The notes beneath the pieces were generated by a model. The model saw only the letters and a list, made by a program, of their open reading frames with translations, searched no databases and had not been told where the DNA came from. From Porticoccaceae bacterium (GTDB taxonomy: Bacteria > Pseudomonadota > Gammaproteobacteria > Pseudomonadales > Porticoccaceae): a stretch of DNA of 18,341 bases. Positions 1-7,084 of the stretch are shown piece by piece. Within the stretch, counting starts at the first letter, position 1; the number at the start of each line of letters is the position of its first letter. The stretch covers positions 1 to 18,341 of the forward strand of contig JALRJD010000319.1 of NCBI GenBank assembly GCA_023255165.1. The letters run 5' to 3'. The position numbers were made by a program, and so were the translations under genes.

Positions 1-2175
1 AACTTCAGGCGTAGTATCTTCGATTTGCTTGATACGCTGAGGATCAATGGTCGCTTCATTGTAGTCAGTGACTTTGGTTTTGGTTTTATTGAATGCAAGA
101 TTCCATACAGTGCTGCCCAACGCGCTTTCAGTTGTAGTTGAGATCACTACATCGAAGCCGCTGGTGTTGGTGTCAAAGTCGTTGGTGAAGAAACGGAAAC
201 GTCTCAGGTCACCAGCGCCAGGAACGCCTTCAGCAATCAGGTCAGCAACGTCGGCATCGGTCAGCTCTACTTCTGATGACAGGTTCAGACGGTCTTCTAC
301 ATCAATATCGAAGTAGTCAACAGTAATGTCGAACTCGCCAACAGTAGCAAATACACCAAAAGTCATGTTGGTTGCATCTTCTGGCTTCAGCGGCGCGCCA
401 CCATTACGCAGTGCAACTGCACTGGTCGCTGGGATGGTGCCGTTGTTCACCAACACACCTGCAGACAGCTCAGTAGAGGTATTTGAAGTGTTTGACTGAC
501 CAGGGGTTGGTGCCTTAAAACCGGTGCTGTAAGTTGCACGCACGCCCATGTCTTCAGTCAGTCGGTAGTTCAAACCGAGTTTGTAGTTGGTTGTTGTGCC
601 AAAGTCCTCAAAGTCTTCAAAACGCATAGCGGCTTGAAGCAGCAAGTCGTCTGATGCGTCCCACTCTGACTCTATATAAGCTGCATAGTTAGAGCGCTCA
701 AATACACCGGATGTAGCAGACGGGAATCCGGGGAAGCCGTTGGAGGATGTACTAAACCCTTGGTTACCATAACCGCCATCAATAAACGACTCTTCCTGGC
801 CAGCACCGACGGTGAACTCTTCAGTGCGGTACTCAGCACCGAACGCCCAGTTTAAGGTGTCGCTAGTCGAGTAGGTGAAGTCAGCATTAAGGTTCATATC
901 AACTTGCTGGTAGTAACCAGGATCAAAGTTGCGTGGCGTCTTGTCGAGAAGACTGGCATTAACAGAGTTGTTAATGTGGAAGTCAGCTTTGCTTTTGCCG
1001 TAATAAGTGCTTACGTCCCAACCCAGACCGCCGTCCGTTTCGCCTTTCAAACCAAACAAGAAAGATTGGTCAATAACTTTGCCGCCAAAACGAGGAGTGA
1101 ATCCGCCGGGGATCGTCTCGTTGAAGTTAAAGCAGTTGTCATCAGCAACCAGACCTGCCACGACAGATGCCGAGTATGGCACGGCATACTGACCACAGTT
1201 GCCAGACATATCAGCAGTGGTGTCTGCTACCAGCAGGTTGCCGTCGCCATCGGCAAAAACGCCTGGACGGTTGGTAGGATTACGGTAGAAGAAGCCACCG
1301 TCTACGTTTTTCGAGTTGTAGTTGGTGTAACCATACATCTCGGTATCACCACCCAAGTCCGCACCAAAGTTGACGAACAGTTTCATGTCGTCATCAACAA
1401 TTGGACGGCCCCAAATCATGGCCGGATCAGGAACACCCTGAACGCCAGCATCGATCAGGCCCTGTGCATCATCGCGCTGCTCAGAGCGGCTTGTTGCATC
1501 AGCACTGCCATACTCGAAAGTCACGTTGACAAAACCGTTGCTACCAAGCTCCATGCCAGTGTTGGCAGAGAAAGTCAGTGCCTGGCCATCGCCGTCGGAG
1601 TACTCACCCGCACGCAGAGAAATGGTTGAACCTTCACTCGCGTCCTTGAGGTTAAAGTTAATCACGCCGGCAATCGCATCAGAGCCGTACTGTGCTGCTG
1701 CGCCATCGCGCAAAACTTCAACGTTTTTAAGAGCCATCGCTGGAATCGCGGCGGCATCAGGTCCCTGAGAACCATTTGAAATACCGTTACCCAACCAAGT
1801 GATTACGGCCGCACGGTGACGGCGCTTGCCATTGACCAGCAACAGAGTGTGATCCGGAGCCATTCCACGCAGGTTTGCTGGGCGAACTAGCGTTGCAGCA
1901 TCACTGATAGGCTGGTCGTTTACAGCGTAGGAAGGAACAGAGTTGCGCAGTAAGTTGGCAACATCGGTGTCGCCCTGGTTAGTCAGTTCCGAGGCACTAA
2001 TAACATCTACAGGCGCAGGTGTTTCAGTTGTGGAACGTGCTTTCACACGGCTGCCTGTGGTGACAATTTCTTCAACCATTGCTTCTTGAGAAAACGCTAC
2101 GGCTGGCAGCATCGCGCTACCGGCAACCATAGCTGCGGCTATAGATGATAATTTCCAAATAGAGGTATTTTTCAT
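1..2175 (-). CDS. TonB-dependent outer-membrane receptor, N-terminal 725 residues (C-terminus beyond window)
   Basis: This open frame reads without a stop from an ATG at 2175 to the window edge, so the C-terminus is missing. Residues 1-29 form a signal peptide with a likely cut at AFS|QEA. A TonB-box-like stretch (EEIVTTGSR, about residues 35-43) follows. The plug domain covers roughly residues 50-180, with typical blocks LRGMAPDHTLLLVNGKRRH (102-120), NVEVLRDGAAAQYGSDAIAG (151-170) and VINFNLK. The rest is beta-barrel sequence rich in aromatic and acidic residues. A barrel motif near the edge (GVRATYSTGFKAPTPGQ) suggests that 100-200 residues are lost. A strong Shine-Dalgarno (GGGGGAG, about 2181-2187) supports the start. 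The protein should import a large or scarce ligand across the outer membrane using TonB energy. The sequence does not reveal the ligand, and no neighbouring gene points to one. Confidence 0.95.
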   Translation of the reverse strand, partial: MKNTSIWKLSSIAAAMVAGSAMLPAVAFSQEAMVEEIVTTGSRVKARSTTETPAPVDVISASELTNQGDTDVANLLRNSVPSYAVNDQPISDAATLVRPANLRGMAPDHTLLLVNGKRRHRAAVITWLGNGISNGSQGPDAAAIPAMALKNVEVLRDGAAAQYGSDAIAGVINFNLKDASEGSTISLRAGEYSDGDGQALTFSANTGMELGSNGFVNVTFEYGSADATSRSEQRDDAQGLIDAGVQGVPDPAMIWGRPIVDDDMKLFVNFGADLGGDTEMYGYTNYNSKNVDGGFFYRNPTNRPGVFADGDGNLLVADTTADMSGNCGQYAVPYSASVVAGLVADDNCFNFNETIPGGFTPRFGGKVIDQSFLFGLKGETDGGLGWDVSTYYGKSKADFHINNSVNASLLDKTPRNFDPGYYQQVDMNLNADFTYSTSDTLNWAFGAEYRTEEFTVGAGQEESFIDGGYGNQGFSTSSNGFPGFPSATSGVFERSNYAAYIESEWDASDDLLLQAAMRFEDFEDFGTTTNYKLGLNYRLTEDMGVRATYSTGFKAPTPGQSNTSNTSTELSAGVLVNNGTIPATSAVALRNGGAPLKPEDATNMTFGVFATVGEFDITVDYFDIDVEDRLNLSSEVELTDADVADLIAEGVPGAGDLRRFRFFTNDFDTNTSGFDVVISTTTESALGSTVWNLAFNKTKTKVTDYNEATIDPQRIKQIEDTTPEV

Positions 2176-2255
2176 AGATCTCCCCCGAGATAAGTAATTG
2201 ATTTATTGCTGTTTTATTATTAAACGGCGCGGCGTAAAACCGAACCGTTGGGGAC

Positions 2256-2287
2256 AATAGCACGTTTTTTGATCAAATCGTGCTATT
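2256..2287. promoter_or_regulatory. Nested palindrome in the divergent receptor/GFA intergenic region
   Basis: Perfect 9-bp inverted arms AATAGCACG (2256-2264) and CGTGCTATT (2279-2287) flank a 14-nt centre. That centre contains its own 10-bp palindrome, TTTGATCAAA (2268-2277). The element lies about 80-110 nt upstream of the receptor start and about 180 nt upstream of the GFA start, so it could be an operator for either gene. On the plus strand it is followed by TTTTT, but the stem is AT-rich and no gene ends just before it, so a terminator is less likely. The operator role is inference. Confidence 0.4.
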
Positions 2288-2467
2288 TTTGGCTTGGTGT
2301 ACACGCCCGGTCACGGTTTCGGGATCACTGTTGTTGGCTTGTTGTCGGCTCGATAGCGGGCTTGTTGACGAGGACCCCACAGCAGATTGGCTTTTGTCGC
2401 AAGGCTTTTTCAGTCAGAATGCCGTTTTAATTGCGCAATTGGAAACCATCGGGGAGCACTACTTGTT

Positions 2468-2866
2468 ATGTCAGATCTGAAAACCCATAAAGGCTCCTGC
2501 CACTGTGGCGCGGTGCAATTTGAAATAGATGCGCCAACTCGACTGCACGCCCACGCCTGCAATTGCTCGATCTGCTATCGCAGCGGCGGCGACCAGATGA
2601 TTGTGCCGGCCTCAAAGTTTCGCCTGATCAGCGGCGAAGATGCGATTACCACATACTCCTGGAATACCGGCGCGGCAAAACATACATTTTGCAAACACTG
2701 CGGCATCAAGGCCTTTTATACCCCGCGTTCAAACCCGGACGGCTTTAGTGTCAATTTGCGCTGCCTCGATCGCACTTATATCGAGTCGATTGAGGTGGAG
2801 ATTTTCGATGGCCAAAACTGGGAGCAAAATGCCCCCGGGTTGGCGCATCTTTCCCGTGATAACTAA
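2468..2866 (+). CDS. GFA-family zinc-binding protein (glutathione-dependent formaldehyde-activating enzyme-like)
   Basis: The 132-residue protein has the full cysteine pattern of the GFA/Mss4-like fold: CHCG (C11, C13), CNCSIC (C31, C33, C36) and CKHCG (C75, C78). In the founding member, Gfa, these cysteines bind a structural and a catalytic zinc, and the enzyme was proposed to speed S-hydroxymethylglutathione formation. Most small family members have no proven reaction, so the substrate is unknown here. The frame is open upstream to 2387, but ATG 2468 is preferred: GGGGAG lies 11 nt upstream (2451-2456) and the conserved GSCHCGAV block starts 8 codons in. It is divergent from the TonB receptor. 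A short tandem repeat spans its stop codon. Confidence 0.88.
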   Translation: MSDLKTHKGSCHCGAVQFEIDAPTRLHAHACNCSICYRSGGDQMIVPASKFRLISGEDAITTYSWNTGAAKHTFCKHCGIKAFYTPRSNPDGFSVNLRCLDRTYIESIEVEIFDGQNWEQNAPGLAHLSRDN

Positions 2867-2892
2867 CCTGATGGCTAACGTGATGGTTAAGC
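2857..2892 (+). repeat. Three imperfect 12-bp tandem repeats across the GFA stop codon
   Basis: TGATAACTAACC (2857-2868), TGATGGCTAACG (2869-2880) and TGATGGTTAAGC (2881-2892) lie head to tail. Because the unit is 12 nt, each copy puts a TAA in frame with the gene (2864, 2876, 2888), giving three in-frame stops. This looks like local duplication of the gene's last codons (Asp-Asn/Gly-stop). A binding-site role is possible but unsupported. Confidence 0.6.
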
Positions 2893-2969
2893 TTGTGATA
2901 GTCAGTCCCGAGAAAAACCGCTCCGCCAGAAATAGTGTGGTTATCAATAATAACGAATAGGACACAGCT

Positions 2970-4307
2970 GTGGAAAAACAACAGGGGCAGTTCTATCTTT
3001 TTAGTCAACGGCGATTTTTGCCATTTTTTATTACCCAGTTTTTGGGCGCGCTTAACGACAATCTGTTTAAAAACGCACTGTTGGTGATTGTGGTCAGCGG
3101 CGGTATTTCCGCTTCGGCAAGCAACACCAACTTTCTCACCAATCTGGCTGCCGGGCTGTTTATTCTGCCCTACTTTTTATTTTCCACTACGGCGGGGCAG
3201 CTGGCTGACAAGTTTGACAAGGCCTGGCTGATCCGGCGCATCAAGTTTGCCGAAATTGTGATTATGCTGGTCGGTTGCTACTCGCTCTACAGCAGCAATG
3301 TCACGCTGATGATGAGCATTCTGTTTTTGCTTGGCGTGCAGTCGGCGTTTTTTGGGCCAATAAAATATTCGATTATTCCGCAACACCTTTCTCCCGCGGA
3401 GCTGATGGCAGGCAATGCTCAGGTTGGCATGGGCACCTTTGTTTCGATTTTGATCGGCACGCTGATGGGCGCCTGGCTGGTCAGCTATCCAGGCGGCGCG
3501 CTGCTGGTGGGTAGCGTAGCGATTCTGTTTGCACTGTGCGGTTGGTGGGCCAGCTGCGCGATTCCCGATGCGGCGGCGGACAAGGGTGATATCCAGATCA
3601 GCCTTAACCCGATCTCCGAGACTGCGCGCAATATCGGCTTTGCCCGGGAAAATATCACGGTGTTTTACTGCATTATTGCCATTTCCTGGTTTTGGCTATT
3701 CGGCGGCAGCTTTTTAACCCAGGTGCCCAATTTTGCGGTGATGGTGCTGCACGGTCACGCGACATTGATTTCGGTTTTGTTGGCGGCATTTATTATTGGT
3801 GTGGCGATTGGCTCGATACTCTGCGCCCGGGTCTCCGGTCAGCAGGTGGAGCCAGGGTTGATTCCATTAGGGGCCATCGGCCTAACGTTGTTTAGCGCCG
3901 ACCTGTTCTTTGCTTCCAGCAGTTATCAGCTGGCCAATGCCAGCCTCGACAGCGTGATGCCGCTGGCCTTTTTCGGCCTCAGCGGCGGCCTGCGTATTTT
4001 TGTCGATCTGATGGCGATAGGAATGTTTGGCGGTATCTTTATTGTGCCATTGTATGCCATGGTGCAGTCGCGCAGCGCGAGCAATAAACGTGCGCGGGTG
4101 ATTGCGGCGAATAATGTCTGCAATGCCATTTTTATGGTCAGCGGAGCGCTGGTGGGAATTGTCTGCCTGAGCGTGGTGCAGATGTCGATTCCACAGTTTT
4201 TCGCTCTGATGTCCGCGACCAATCTGCTGTTTTTAATGCTGCTGATGTGGTGGGTGCCGGAATTCAAGGTACGCTTTTTTGCCTGGATAACCAATAGTCG
4301 CGGTTAG
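2970..4307 (+). CDS. MFS transporter, LplT-like (possible lysophospholipid transporter)
   Basis: The 445-residue protein is very hydrophobic with about 12 predicted membrane segments. Residues 23-38 (FLGALNDNLFKNAL) match the signature at the start of LplT and of the transporter half of Aas-type fusions. Residues 76-90 (GQLADKFDKAWLIRR) are the MFS loop 2-3 motif. LplT of E. coli (about 400 residues) flips lysophospholipids inward for re-acylation by Aas. No acyltransferase gene is adjacent here, so the substrate is inferred only from similarity. The start is GTG 2970, supported by AGGA at 2959-2962 with 7-nt spacing. It lies 33 nt before the next transporter gene and may be cotranscribed with it. 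Confidence 0.85.
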   Translation: MEKQQGQFYLFSQRRFLPFFITQFLGALNDNLFKNALLVIVVSGGISASASNTNFLTNLAAGLFILPYFLFSTTAGQLADKFDKAWLIRRIKFAEIVIMLVGCYSLYSSNVTLMMSILFLLGVQSAFFGPIKYSIIPQHLSPAELMAGNAQVGMGTFVSILIGTLMGAWLVSYPGGALLVGSVAILFALCGWWASCAIPDAAADKGDIQISLNPISETARNIGFARENITVFYCIIAISWFWLFGGSFLTQVPNFAVMVLHGHATLISVLLAAFIIGVAIGSILCARVSGQQVEPGLIPLGAIGLTLFSADLFFASSSYQLANASLDSVMPLAFFGLSGGLRIFVDLMAIGMFGGIFIVPLYAMVQSRSASNKRARVIAANNVCNAIFMVSGALVGIVCLSVVQMSIPQFFALMSATNLLFLMLLMWWVPEFKVRFFAWITNSRG

Positions 4308-4340
4308 CTCGCACTTGATACGAATAGAAAGGAATAGCTT

Positions 4341-5612
4341 ATGAAGCTCTCATCAAAAATTATTCTCGGTATGCTGCTCGGTATCATCGTTGGCCTGATT
4401 CTCAATATGGTCAACGACGGCAGCGATTCCGGCCCCCTTACCGCCTGGTTAGTGGAATATATTTTTGATGTGGTAGGGCGCATTTTTATCGCTTCACTGA
4501 AATTGCTGGTGGTGCCGCTGGTGTTTGTCTCGCTGGTGTGCGGCTCGGCGGCCATGGGTGAAAACGTCAAGATGGGGCGCATTGCATTTAAAACCCTGGC
4601 GCTCTATCTGTTTACCACCGCAGTGGCGATTACCGTTGCCCTGACCCTGGCCAATATTATCAATCCCGGTGTCGGCATAGATACCGCGGCCGCGGCAACC
4701 TTTAGCGCACCTGTGCCGCCCTCGTTTAAAGAGGTGCTGATTGGCATTTTCCCGACCAACCCGATCAAGGCGATGTCCGACGGCAATATGCTGCAGATTA
4801 TTGTGTTCTCGATTCTGGTTGGCGTGGCCATTACCCAGGCGGGCAATGCCGGCAAATCAACGCTGTCCGGGTTTCAGAGTTTTAATGATGTGATTATGCG
4901 CATGGTCACTATTCTTATGCATCTGGCGCCCTACGGTGTGTTCTGCCTGCTGGCCAAGCTTTTTACCGAAGAGGGCTTTTCGGCGATCCGCAATCTTGCG
5001 CTCTATTTTATGACCGTGGTGCTGGTGCTGGTAATCCATGCCGGCGCGGTTTACACCAGTATCTTCAGTTTGCTGACGCGTTTGAACCCGATGGTGTTAC
5101 TGAAAAATATGCGCCCGGCGATGCTGTTTGCCTTCAGTACCTCGTCGAGCAATGCAACCATGCCGGTGACCATGAATGTGATGGAAAAACGTGTTGGTGT
5201 AGACAACTCGATCGCCTCGTTTACCGTGCCTCTGGGCGCCACCATTAATATGGATGGCACCGCCATTATGCAAGGTGTGGCGACGGTGTTTATCGCTCAG
5301 GCCTATGGCCTCGATCTCGGTATCAGCGAATATCTCGCGGTGATTGCCACTGCCACGCTGGCCTCTATTGGTACCGCCGGTGTTCCCGGTGTCGGGCTGA
5401 TTATGCTGTCGATGGTGTTGCAGCAGGTGGGTCTGCCGGTTGAAGGGATTGGTTTGATTATCGGTGTTGACCGACTGCTGGATATGATGCGCACCGTGGT
5501 CAATATCACCGGTGATGGCATGGTGACCACAGTGGTTGCCAAAAGTGAGGGGCTGCTCGATGAGGCGGTTTTTTACGAGGTCTCGGACCGGGATGAATAC
5601 CGCACCAAGTGA
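4341..5612 (+). CDS. Dicarboxylate/amino acid:cation symporter (DAACS family)
   Basis: The 423-residue inner-membrane protein has every hallmark of the GltPh/GltP/DctA fold. These are the HP1 serine-rich tip STSSSNATMP (266-275), the TM7 cation motif NMDGT (303-307), the HP2 loop GTAGVPGVG (344-352), and TM8 DRLLDMMRTVVNITGD (377-392). Counted against GltPh, D377, D381, R384, T385, N388 and D392 correspond to D390, D394, R397, T398, N401 and D405 with a constant offset of 13. The retained arginine argues for an acidic substrate (glutamate, aspartate or a C4-dicarboxylate) rather than a neutral amino acid. It should use Na+ or H+ coupling. The start is ATG 4341 with AAAGGA 7 nt upstream. No regulator or catabolic partner is adjacent. 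Confidence 0.94.
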   Translation: MKLSSKIILGMLLGIIVGLILNMVNDGSDSGPLTAWLVEYIFDVVGRIFIASLKLLVVPLVFVSLVCGSAAMGENVKMGRIAFKTLALYLFTTAVAITVALTLANIINPGVGIDTAAAATFSAPVPPSFKEVLIGIFPTNPIKAMSDGNMLQIIVFSILVGVAITQAGNAGKSTLSGFQSFNDVIMRMVTILMHLAPYGVFCLLAKLFTEEGFSAIRNLALYFMTVVLVLVIHAGAVYTSIFSLLTRLNPMVLLKNMRPAMLFAFSTSSSNATMPVTMNVMEKRVGVDNSIASFTVPLGATINMDGTAIMQGVATVFIAQAYGLDLGISEYLAVIATATLASIGTAGVPGVGLIMLSMVLQQVGLPVEGIGLIIGVDRLLDMMRTVVNITGDGMVTTVVAKSEGLLDEAVFYEVSDRDEYRTK

Positions 5613-5761
5613 CTGCTGAACAGATTGCGGGATAGTGAATCCCAATCGTCCTCTGATACGTCTAATCACACAGTCCTGACCGCCACTGGTTAATAGCGCC
5701 GCGGCCGGTAGAGCGCTGCGGCTGTTAAACCGCCGTGATGAAAAGTTATGGCTCAGTCTTT

Positions 5762-5791
5762 AAAGCGCGGTAAAATAAAGCGCGGTAAAAT
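5762..5791 (+). repeat. Perfect 15-bp tandem duplication upstream of the RND adaptor gene
   Basis: AAAGCGCGGTAAAAT occurs twice head to tail (5762-5776, 5777-5791), ending 30 nt before the adaptor start. Each copy carries TAAAAT, a 5/6 match to a sigma-70 -10 box, but I see no good -35 box at the right distance from either. The rest of the 5613-5815 gap shows no gene. Confidence 0.7.
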
Positions 5792-5821
5792 TTGCCGCAA
5801 TAATGATAAAAAGGTTTGTTC

Positions 5822-7084
5822 ATGCCATTGTCCAACCGCAAGGGGAAAATAACGTTTGTTGCTCTGATTGCAGGCGTTCTGTTTATCACCGCTGTCGCCA
5901 CACTCAAACCCAAACCTGAAAGAAACAAACGTCAGGCACCGCCGCTGTTGATGGTGGAGGTGATCGATGCCGCGCCACAGCCATTGCGGCCGACCATTTT
6001 GTCACAGGGCACGGTGGCGCCCAGGCGCGAGATCGATCTGGTCTCGCAGGTCTCAGGCAAGGTGATTTCAGTTGCGCCAGACTACGCCAGCGGCAGCTTT
6101 TTCCGCTCTGGCGACAAGCTGATCCAGCTCGAATCCGATGACTATAAGTTTGCCGTGATTCGCGCCAAGGCGCAGGTAGCCAAAGCGGAAGAGCAGGTGG
6201 CGCTGGAGAAGGGCCGCTCGCGCCAGGCCAAACGTGAATGGCGTGATCTTGGCGACCGCACCGCCAACGCACTGTTTTTGCGCGAACCACAACTGGCCGC
6301 GGCAGAGGCGGCACTGGAATCGGCGCGCGCCGATCTTGCCAAAGCCAATCTCGATCTCAGCCGAACCTCGATTGTGTCGCCATTCCAGGGCCGTATTCGC
6401 GAGACCTATGTCGACCTTGGCCAATACATTACCCCGGGAACCCGCATTGCAAAAATCTATAACACCGATGTGGTCGAGGTGCGTTTGCCGCTCACTGACC
6501 GCCAGGCATCGCTGATTGATCTGCCGGTGAATTTTGAAAACGCGGAGAGCGCCAACTATCCCGCGGTCACCCTGCGCAGCAATGTGGCCGGCAAAACCTG
6601 GGAATGGCAGGGCAAGATTGTGCGCACCGACGCGTCGATCGATATTCAGAGTCGCATGACCTACGCCGTTGCCGAAGTGCAAAACCCGTTTCGCAATGAC
6701 CCCGACAGCGACCGCCCGCCACTGAGTATCGGCCTGTTTGTCGAAGCCGAGATTGCCGGCCACGAGGTTGCCAACGCGGTGAAGCTGCCAAAGCAGATTA
6801 TCTATCGCGGCAACGAAGTGCTGGTGCTAAACGAAAATAATGAAGTCAGCTTTCAGACGTTGTCTGTGGTGCAGAGCGATGTCAATTCGCTGGTGACCAC
6901 CACGCTGGCGCCGGGAACCCGAGTGGTCGGCACCCGTATTGCACTGCCGGTACCAGGCATGCGAGTTGATACGTCGGCCTCGGCAACCGCAAGTAACGAC
7001 GAATATAACCCTGAGAAGCCATCTAAAACCCCGCGTACAAATGCTGAGAAAGGCGAAGATAACCAGAGCGGTGATCTTCTATGA
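5822..7084 (+). CDS. RND efflux periplasmic adaptor subunit (membrane fusion protein)
   Basis: This 420-residue adaptor has an N-terminal membrane anchor (residues 10-28) and no lipobox cysteine. The first half of the lipoyl domain (about 73-110, SQVSGKVISVAPDYASG) is followed by an Ala/Glu/Lys-rich alpha-hairpin (about 112-180). The second lipoyl half (SIVSPFQGRIRETYVDLGQ, 183-201) and beta-barrel sequence come next. The last 35 or so residues form a polar, low-complexity tail. It should link the inner-membrane pump to an outer-membrane channel. A TTG at 5816 also opens the frame, but ATG 5822 is preferred because AAAGG (5810-5814) sits 7 nt before it and only 1 nt before the TTG. Its stop overlaps the pump start by 4 nt (ATGA), indicating translational coupling. 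No outer-membrane channel gene is nearby. Confidence 0.93.
   Translation: MPLSNRKGKITFVALIAGVLFITAVATLKPKPERNKRQAPPLLMVEVIDAAPQPLRPTILSQGTVAPRREIDLVSQVSGKVISVAPDYASGSFFRSGDKLIQLESDDYKFAVIRAKAQVAKAEEQVALEKGRSRQAKREWRDLGDRTANALFLREPQLAAAEAALESARADLAKANLDLSRTSIVSPFQGRIRETYVDLGQYITPGTRIAKIYNTDVVEVRLPLTDRQASLIDLPVNFENAESANYPAVTLRSNVAGKTWEWQGKIVRTDASIDIQSRMTYAVAEVQNPFRNDPDSDRPPLSIGLFVEAEIAGHEVANAVKLPKQIIYRGNEVLVLNENNEVSFQTLSVVQSDVNSLVTTTLAPGTRVVGTRIALPVPGMRVDTSASATASNDEYNPEKPSKTPRTNAEKGEDNQSGDLL

Noticed and set aside
904..1629. 241-aa plus-strand open frame
   Set aside because: It lies antisense to the TonB receptor, whose translation has a signal peptide, plug motifs and full continuity; the plus-strand product resembles no protein.
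2291..2412. Several GGCTTGTTG-like words upstream of the GFA gene
   Set aside because: Only two copies are exact (2336-2344, 2359-2367), spacing is irregular and the word is low complexity.
5696..5721. GC-rich AGCGC/GCGCT and GCCGC/GCGGC pairings after the symporter gene
   Set aside because: The arms are only 5 bp with long loops and no T run, so a terminator is not supported.
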